Source: Citrobacter amalonaticus (GTDB taxonomy: Bacteria > Pseudomonadota > Gammaproteobacteria > Enterobacterales > Enterobacteriaceae). From it: 64,000 bases of DNA. The notes beneath the pieces were generated by a model. That model ran no database searches. It had not been told where the DNA came from and saw only the letters and a program-made list of their open reading frames with translations. Numbering within the stretch: position 1 is the first letter of the stretch; the number at the start of each line of letters is the position of its first letter. The stretch covers positions 310,491 to 374,490 of the forward strand of contig NZ_PQMB01000003.1 in the NCBI RefSeq assembly GCF_002918555.1, given 5' to 3'. Position numbers and translations under genes: made by a program. This document shows positions 58,523-64,000 of this stretch, piece by piece.

Positions 58523-58756
58523 ATGAAATCAGAAGACACCCTTGACTGGTACCCGGCCCAGCTGCCACCGGTGAAAATTATCCTCGGTGAAGCCGTGCTG
58601 GCGGTGGGTAAACAGGGCCGACCGATTAACACCCGGACATTGCTTGAGTATCTCCAGGTGCTACAGGACAGGCAAAAAAAACGCGATGATAAAGTCGCGA
58701 TGCAAACCGCAATTGATGTTCTCAGAGACAATCAGCGCATTAACGGTCGACGTTAA
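58523..58756 (+). CDS. AriR/YmgB-like connector protein
   Basis: A 77-residue (from ATG 58523) or 90-residue (from ATG 58484) small helical protein. ILGEAVLAVGKQGRPINTRT followed by LLEYLQVL resembles the AriR/YmgB/YcgZ family ([20 protein letters not shown]), whose members dampen RcsC phosphorelay signalling, biofilm formation and acid response in E. coli. Assignment rests on this motif and size. It is convergent with the cyclic glucan synthase gene 19 bases away. Confidence 0.65.
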   Translation: MKSEDTLDWYPAQLPPVKIILGEAVLAVGKQGRPINTRTLLEYLQVLQDRQKKRDDKVAMQTAIDVLRDNQRINGRR

Positions 58757-58774
58757 TGCGCGTTTAAGCCCGCG

Positions 58775-61700
58775 TCAGTTTTGCAGGATTATAACCGTAT
58801 GGTTTTGCCCATCATCCCCCAGCGGAATTCTGTCGTCAGGCAGTACGACGCCATCCAGCATAACCTGATATTCCCCCTCACCGCGTGAAACCGTAATCTG
58901 ATAATGGCTTTCGCCATGTTGATATGTCATGGCAAAAGAGGGCCACTCATCCGGCAACCGGGCATGGACAGTAAAGGCGTTTCCGAAACGTTTGATCCCC
59001 AGTAACTCCTCTGTGAGAAGACGCCAGGTCCAGCCTGCGGAACCGGTATACCAGCTCCATCCGGCACGTCCGGTATGTGGCGCAACGCTGTAGACATCGG
59101 CGCTCATGACGTAAGGTTCCGCTTTATAGATCGCGACGCCTTCTGCATCCCGCGTGTGGTTTATCGGATTGAGCATTGACCAGAGTTGCCACGCGCGCGC
59201 GGTGTTGCCCATCCGGGCAAATGCCATCACCGCCCAGATCGCGCCATGCGTGTACTGTCCCCCGTTTTCCCGCACGCCGGGCAGATATCCCTGAATGTAG
59301 CCCGGATTAGGGCCGTGACCATCGAACGGCGGCGTTAGCAGTTTTATCAAGCCGCCCTCTTTATCGACCAGGTACTTATCCAGCGCCTGCATGGCCTGAA
59401 CGCTGCGGGTCGGGTTTGCGGCGCCGGACAATACCGACCAGCTTTGTGCGATCGCATCAATCCGGCAGTCCTGCGAGGCTTTCGCCCCCAGAGGCGTCCC
59501 ATCGTCAAAGTACCCGCGCCGGTACCACTCGCCATCCCAGGCGTGGGCCTCAAGATTTTTTTGCAGGCGCAGGGCCTGGGAGCGGCACATCGACGCCATA
59601 CTGTCGTCCTGCCTGCTCTCCGCCAGCGCGGCGAAGCGCTGCAAAATGTCGTACAGGAAGAAGCCCAGCCAGACGCTTTCCCCCTTCCCTTCAATGCCGA
59701 CCCGGTTCATCCCGTCATTCCAGTCTCCTGCGCCCATCAGCGGCAGGCCATGCTCCCCGAACCGCAAACCATGCTGCACGGCCCTGACGCAGTGTAACCA
59801 CAGCGTCTCTTCGCTATCGCTGACGACGGGGGTGTCATAAACGGACTCTTCGCCCGGCTGGAGCGAACGGCCTTCCAGATAAGGGATGCGCATTTCCAGC
59901 ACACCCTTGTCTCCCGTCGTTTCCACATAGTGGCAAACGGCAAGCGGAAGCCAGAGGTAGTCATCAGAACAGCGGGTGCGTACGCCATTGCCGTGGGGAG
60001 GATGCCACCAGTGCTGTACATCCCCCTCAATGAACTGGCGTGATGCACACAGCGCTATCTGGTCGCGCATTCGTTGCGGATCGGCATGGCTCAGCGCCAG
60101 CGTATCCTGTAACTGATCGCGAAAACCAAATGCGCCGCCGGACTGGTAGTAACCGCTGCGAGCCATCAGGCGACAGGCCACCGTCTGGTACAGCAGCCAG
60201 CCGTTGACCAGTAAATTCACGGAGGTATCAGGCGTGTCCACCACGACCTTATCGAGCACCTTGTGCCAGTGCTGGTGAACCCGGTTCAGCTCCTGGCGGA
60301 CCGCATCCTCATTCAGATAGCGGGTGAGCGTCTCCTGCGCCAGCGCATGATTTTCATCGGTGCCAAGGACAAAAATAAACGTCCGCTGGTCGCCATCAAT
60401 GAGTGTGGCCGCTGACTGTACCGCCCCGCAGGGATCCAGACCGGCTCCGGTTTTCCCCGAAAGTCTGCGCAATTTCATGGCAGAAGGATTTTGCAGGGAA
60501 CCGTTACGGCCAATAAATTCCCGACGATCCCCCGTCAGCGAACAATAATTCCCGCTGACGGCAAAGAATGCGGTGCGTCCCCCGCCGTCATCGCCGTAAA
60601 AGTTATTGGCCATCACGCCGCAACCGCCGGGGAGAGTGGCGGCATGAGTCACGATATGAGGGGCAGAGCGGGTTCGGGACTCCCCGAGCGTCCACTCCAC
60701 ATAGCCAGTGACGGACAGCTTACGCGTCCGTCCTGAATTGTTGCTGAGCATCAGGACAGCCAGTTTCACCGGCGCTTTTTCGGCGACCAGAATCGTCAGC
60801 TCGCTGTCTATCCCGCTTTCCCGATGGGCAAACACGCTGTAGCCAAAACCGTGGCGGGTCAGATAATCACCGCGTCCGCGAACGGGTAAGGTCGTCGGCG
60901 ACCAGCACTCCCCGCTCTCTTCATCGCGCAGATAAAACGCCTCACCGCTGCGATCGCTCACCGGATCGTTTTCCCACGGCGTTAACCTGAATTCATGGGC
61001 ATTCTCATACCAGCTATAGGCCTGTCCCGCATCGGAAATCACGCTGCCAAAACGGGCATTTGCCAGTACGTTTGACCAGGGGGCCGGTGTCTGCGTATTT
61101 TCCCGAAGGACAATCTGATACTCCCGGCCATCCGCAGAAAATCCACCGTAGCCGTTGAAATGGCACAACTGACGGGTATCGGGCGTCCAGTCAGTATGTT
61201 GATTACTCTCCGGCACAGCTTGCGGGACAAATGCCCTGGCCGGCGGTTTTGGGGTATGAATGCGCTGGTTAAGCTGTTCATTAAGCCCCCCCGCACGGTC
61301 ATCGAGATACAGACAGGCCACGCTCATCAGCAGCAGCTTATCCTCAGCGGAGAGGTGCTCGCCATTACGGACAAAAAGACCGCCCGTTTTATCCAGCAGG
61401 CTGGCCTCCGATCCGGCATAAATTAAATCCATAATCTGATTTTGCAATCCCTGCTGGTAGCCCCCCGGACTGTTATTGAGGATCACTAAATCCACCTCCA
61501 GCCCTTTCAGTCTCCAGTAGCGGTGTGCCTGAATCAGTGTGGTAACAGAGGCGATACCTTCCTCGCTGGTCACGCTGAGCAGTACTATCGGCAGATCGCC
61601 TGAAATTGCCCAGCCCCACAGACCGGACTGACCGCGGCGGTTACGGCTGATAACCTGACCCTCGGCGCGCAGCTCCTGACTGGGATAAAGTACGGCACTG

Positions 61701-64000
61701 GCGAGACGATTAAACAAGCTGGCATCATCTTCACTGGCGTTAATCTGGCGCAGCATCACCAGACTGTGCGACCAGGCCAGTTCAAAGACGCGGTCAGCGA
61801 TAGGGGCGTCGCGATATTTTTCCAGCAACGCCAGACTTTGCTTACGGCTGTCGCTGATGCCATAAACGATATCAATCGTGACCGGCTGCCCCGGTTGCAG
61901 AGTGATGGCGTGGCGTATCGCCAGTATCGGATCCAACACCGACCCCGACGTGTTGCTGAGCGCCCCGCCGCCCCTGATGGCCTGGGCATCCGCAGGGCTT
62001 CTGCCACGCCCCAGAAATTTTTCCCTGTCCGTTTCAAACGAGACGCGCTTACGGCTATCGCCATGCATCACCATCATGTGAAACAGGCAGGGACTCGGTT
62101 CATCCGGCGAACGCGGACGTCGATGGCAAAGGATGGCGTCACGCTCAGGATTAAGCTCGGTCTGAATAAACAAATTGCTGAACGCCGGATGTGCCCGATC
62201 GCTGGCGTCAGGCGCCATCACCACTTCGGCATAGGTTGTCAGCTCCAGCGTGCGCGGCAGTCGGCCCCGATGCACCAGCGTGAGGCGCCGCAGTTCAATA
62301 TCATCCTCCGGCGAAACCACTACCTGGGTTTTGACGCTGAGCTTCCCGAAGGTGCGCCTGAATTCTGCCCCGGCATCGGTAAATATCACTTCATCGCCGT
62401 GGTCAGTATCGTTGCCTGTGGGCTGCCAGGTATTGCTCCATACCTCGCCTGTATGCATATCGCGGATATAGCAGAATGCCCCCCAGTTATCCCGGGTGGT
62501 ATCGCTGCGCCAGCGCGTGAGGGCAATATTGTTCCAGCGACTGTAACCGCCCCCGCCCGCGGTCAACATCAGATGATAATGGCTGTTGGACAGAAGCTGA
62601 GTCTCCGGCGCCGGAGAATCCACCCCGGTAAAAATACGGGGTTCATAGCGAACGGGCTTAACCCGCCCCTCATGAGATTCAAAATGCCGACGCGGGCTGT
62701 AGAGATCGACCGCATCCGGCACGCGCTCCTGTAACAGCAGACTCGCCGACCGGAAGACGGTACTGGACATGAACCGCTCAGTCATCGGGGCATCAAGCAG
62801 CACGTGACTCAGCGCCTGAAACGCCATGCCCTGATGATGAGCCATCCAGGACTGCACCACCGCATACAGTTGACCGGTTGCGAGGCGCGATGGCGTATAG
62901 TCCAGCGCTTCATAAAAACCGTATTCCCCGCGCGCGCCGTTTTTTTCCAGTCTGAACAGATTCTCGCAGGCTTTCTGTGGGGAGATCATCAGCGCCAGCA
63001 GTGTGGCGTACGGGGCGACAACCATATCGTCGGCAAGTCCCCGACGCAGACCAAGCCCCGGCACGCCAAATGCCTGATACTGATAGTTATGCTGCACATC
63101 AAACGCATGGTAGCCAGACTCTGATACTCCCCACGGCACCCCGCGCTCTTTGCCCCAGTGGATCTGGCGCATCACCGCCGACCGGCTCATCTCATCAAGC
63201 AGGCTGCCGGGCCAGGTGGGCATGACCAGATTCGGCATCAGGTATTCAAACATCGAACCGCTCCATGACATCAGGGCCGTTTCATTGTCAATGGTGGTGA
63301 ACAGCCGCCCCAGCGCGTACCAGCTTTTAAGCGGCAGCTGATTGGTCGCAATGGCGAGAAAACTGGTCAGGCGGATTTCAGAGGGCAGGAGATCGTAATG
63401 GCTTTTATCTGGCGTGTTGGTGTCACTGTTGTAACCGACGCTGAGCAGACTGGTTTTTTCACTGTACAGAAAGGCGAAATCCATCCGCGCATGGTCATCC
63501 AGCCGCTGTTCAAGCTCGGTGATAATTTTCAGCCGCATTCGGGCCTGCGCCGTCACAGATGCGGGAGGCGAGCCTTCCCCGGTATATGTCGCGCGGGCAA
63601 GCCAGCTCAGCGTCGGCAGCCTCTGTTCGCACCAGGACGCGGGTAACCAGCCGAGCAGGAGCGACCATTCATGGCAAAGCTGTACCAGCTGATGCTCCAG
63701 ATGCCCAATCCAGCGCACCAGAAGGGGGTTATCCTGATGGCATTGGGTTGTCAGATGGTTGCACTGGGTGCGCATTTTTTTCAGCTCGCTGAAAATCTCT
63801 GGCGGAGGCAGCGACACGGCGCTCAGGCAATGTTTGCGCAGCAGCCGCAGACTGGTGGGCGCACTCTGGCCCCACTGTTTCTCCAGAATGTCCAGCGTAT
63901 CGTTCAACCCGGCCAGTATCTGTTCGATGTTTAAAACAGGCTGATGACGCATGGCGGTCAGCCCTTCACGCAACGTCAGTAGATGACCCGCCATATTGCC
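58775..64000 (-). CDS. Cyclic beta-(1,2)-glucan synthase-like protein (3' part, runs off right edge)
   Basis: The frame is open to the window edge; 1741 C-terminal residues are visible. Near visible residues 175-210 LLSVGYNSDTNTPDKSHYDL marks a glucoamylase-like domain. Two carbohydrate-binding/GH94-type modules follow (VVVSPEDDIELRRLTLVHRG; LTILVAEKAPVKLAVLML), and the GH94 catalytic motif GDWNDGMNRVG is near residue 1418, then GYLPGVRENGGQYTHGA. This is the layout of NdvB/ChvB (about 2,800 residues), whose missing N-terminal part would hold the GT84 glycosyltransferase. The phosphorylase domain sets ring size. Unusual in enterobacteria, which make OPG-type glucans. Confidence 0.85.
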   Translation of the reverse strand, partial: GNMAGHLLTLREGLTAMRHQPVLNIEQILAGLNDTLDILEKQWGQSAPTSLRLLRKHCLSAVSLPPPEIFSELKKMRTQCNHLTTQCHQDNPLLVRWIGHLEHQLVQLCHEWSLLLGWLPASWCEQRLPTLSWLARATYTGEGSPPASVTAQARMRLKIITELEQRLDDHARMDFAFLYSEKTSLLSVGYNSDTNTPDKSHYDLLPSEIRLTSFLAIATNQLPLKSWYALGRLFTTIDNETALMSWSGSMFEYLMPNLVMPTWPGSLLDEMSRSAVMRQIHWGKERGVPWGVSESGYHAFDVQHNYQYQAFGVPGLGLRRGLADDMVVAPYATLLALMISPQKACENLFRLEKNGARGEYGFYEALDYTPSRLATGQLYAVVQSWMAHHQGMAFQALSHVLLDAPMTERFMSSTVFRSASLLLQERVPDAVDLYSPRRHFESHEGRVKPVRYEPRIFTGVDSPAPETQLLSNSHYHLMLTAGGGGYSRWNNIALTRWRSDTTRDNWGAFCYIRDMHTGEVWSNTWQPTGNDTDHGDEVIFTDAGAEFRRTFGKLSVKTQVVVSPEDDIELRRLTLVHRGRLPRTLELTTYAEVVMAPDASDRAHPAFSNLFIQTELNPERDAILCHRRPRSPDEPSPCLFHMMVMHGDSRKRVSFETDREKFLGRGRSPADAQAIRGGGALSNTSGSVLDPILAIRHAITLQPGQPVTIDIVYGISDSRKQSLALLEKYRDAPIADRVFELAWSHSLVMLRQINASEDDASLFNRLASAVLYPSQELRAEGQVISRNRRGQSGLWGWAISGDLPIVLLSVTSEEGIASVTTLIQAHRYWRLKGLEVDLVILNNSPGGYQQGLQNQIMDLIYAGSEASLLDKTGGLFVRNGEHLSAEDKLLLMSVACLYLDDRAGGLNEQLNQRIHTPKPPARAFVPQAVPESNQHTDWTPDTRQLCHFNGYGGFSADGREYQIVLRENTQTPAPWSNVLANARFGSVISDAGQAYSWYENAHEFRLTPWENDPVSDRSGEAFYLRDEESGECWSPTTLPVRGRGDYLTRHGFGYSVFAHRESGIDSELTILVAEKAPVKLAVLMLSNNSGRTRKLSVTGYVEWTLGESRTRSAPHIVTHAATLPGGCGVMANNFYGDDGGGRTAFFAVSGNYCSLTGDRREFIGRNGSLQNPSAMKLRRLSGKTGAGLDPCGAVQSAATLIDGDQRTFIFVLGTDENHALAQETLTRYLNEDAVRQELNRVHQHWHKVLDKVVVDTPDTSVNLLVNGWLLYQTVACRLMARSGYYQSGGAFGFRDQLQDTLALSHADPQRMRDQIALCASRQFIEGDVQHWWHPPHGNGVRTRCSDDYLWLPLAVCHYVETTGDKGVLEMRIPYLEGRSLQPGEESVYDTPVVSDSEETLWLHCVRAVQHGLRFGEHGLPLMGAGDWNDGMNRVGIEGKGESVWLGFFLYDILQRFAALAESRQDDSMASMCRSQALRLQKNLEAHAWDGEWYRRGYFDDGTPLGAKASQDCRIDAIAQSWSVLSGAANPTRSVQAMQALDKYLVDKEGGLIKLLTPPFDGHGPNPGYIQGYLPGVRENGGQYTHGAIWAVMAFARMGNTARAWQLWSMLNPINHTRDAEGVAIYKAEPYVMSADVYSVAPHTGRAGWSWYTGSAGWTWRLLTEELLGIKRFGNAFTVHARLPDEWPSFAMTYQHGESHYQITVSRGEGEYQVMLDGVVLPDDRIPLGDDGQNHTVIILQN

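Overview
The window looks like chromosome from an enterobacterium of the Escherichia/Salmonella/Citrobacter group, most likely a Citrobacter. The backbone order lgt-ptsP-rppH-mutH-ygdQ-ygdR-tas-lplT-aas-omrA/omrB-galR-lysA-lysR-racD matches E. coli, and many products look nearly identical to the E. coli proteins. The interleaved accessory blocks do not follow the E. coli K-12 order. No tRNA, rRNA, CRISPR array, prophage or intact insertion sequence was seen. The species call is inference from gene content and recall of homologues; no search was run.

Region 1 (1-16.6 kb) is conserved housekeeping: lipoprotein maturation (lgt), nitrogen PTS enzyme I (ptsP), RNA 5' pyrophosphohydrolase (rppH), a probable DARS2 replication-control locus, mismatch repair (mutH), lysophospholipid recycling (lplT-aas), the twin sRNAs OmrA/OmrB, galR, and lysine synthesis (lysA/lysR). 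A second LacI-family regulator sits directly behind galR.

Region 2 (16.7-26.3 kb) replaces the araE gene expected next to racD with a complete-looking oligogalacturonide utilisation locus: kdgF, the ABC importer togMNAB, kduI-kduD, oligogalacturonate lyase (ogl) and a KdgM-type porin. Four KdgR-like operators stand before kdgF, togM (two-box region), kduI and ogl. No extracellular pectinase is present, so the cell probably scavenges oligomers made by others. Outer-membrane entry is by KdgM, inner-membrane import by Tog, cleavage by Ogl, ring opening by KdgF, then KduI and KduD yield 2-keto-3-deoxygluconate.

Region 3 (26.8-33.7 kb) holds yqeF, a LysR regulator divergent from a PACE-family biocide efflux gene, yqeG, and the regulators yqeJ/yqeI/yqeH, which in E. 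coli border the ETT2 type III secretion island; no secretion genes follow here.

Region 4 (33.7-44.1 kb) is a mosaic of small modules: nickel/cobalt efflux (rcnR/rcnA with two G-tract operators), yjdI/yjdJ, an unknown HTH-like protein, the N4 glycan/phage receptor operon nfrB-nfrA-ybcH with a c-di-GMP-type MshEN module, and topAI followed directly by yjhP with yjhQ missing.

Region 5 (45.1-55.5 kb) is a full type 1 fimbrial locus in the order fimB, fimE, fimS, fimA, I, C, D, F, G, H, K. The 314-bp switch fimS is bounded by 9-bp inverted repeats and is assembled in the OFF orientation. FimH keeps the mannose pocket but has lost both tyrosine-gate residues. FimK joins a LuxR-like HTH to an EAL domain, as in Klebsiella.

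Region 6 (55.5-64 kb) holds a POT-family peptide transporter, an accessory stretch with several small genes including an unreported-size zinc-ribbon protein, an AriR/YmgB-like connector, and the 3' part of a very large cyclic beta-glucan synthase-like gene that runs off the right edge.
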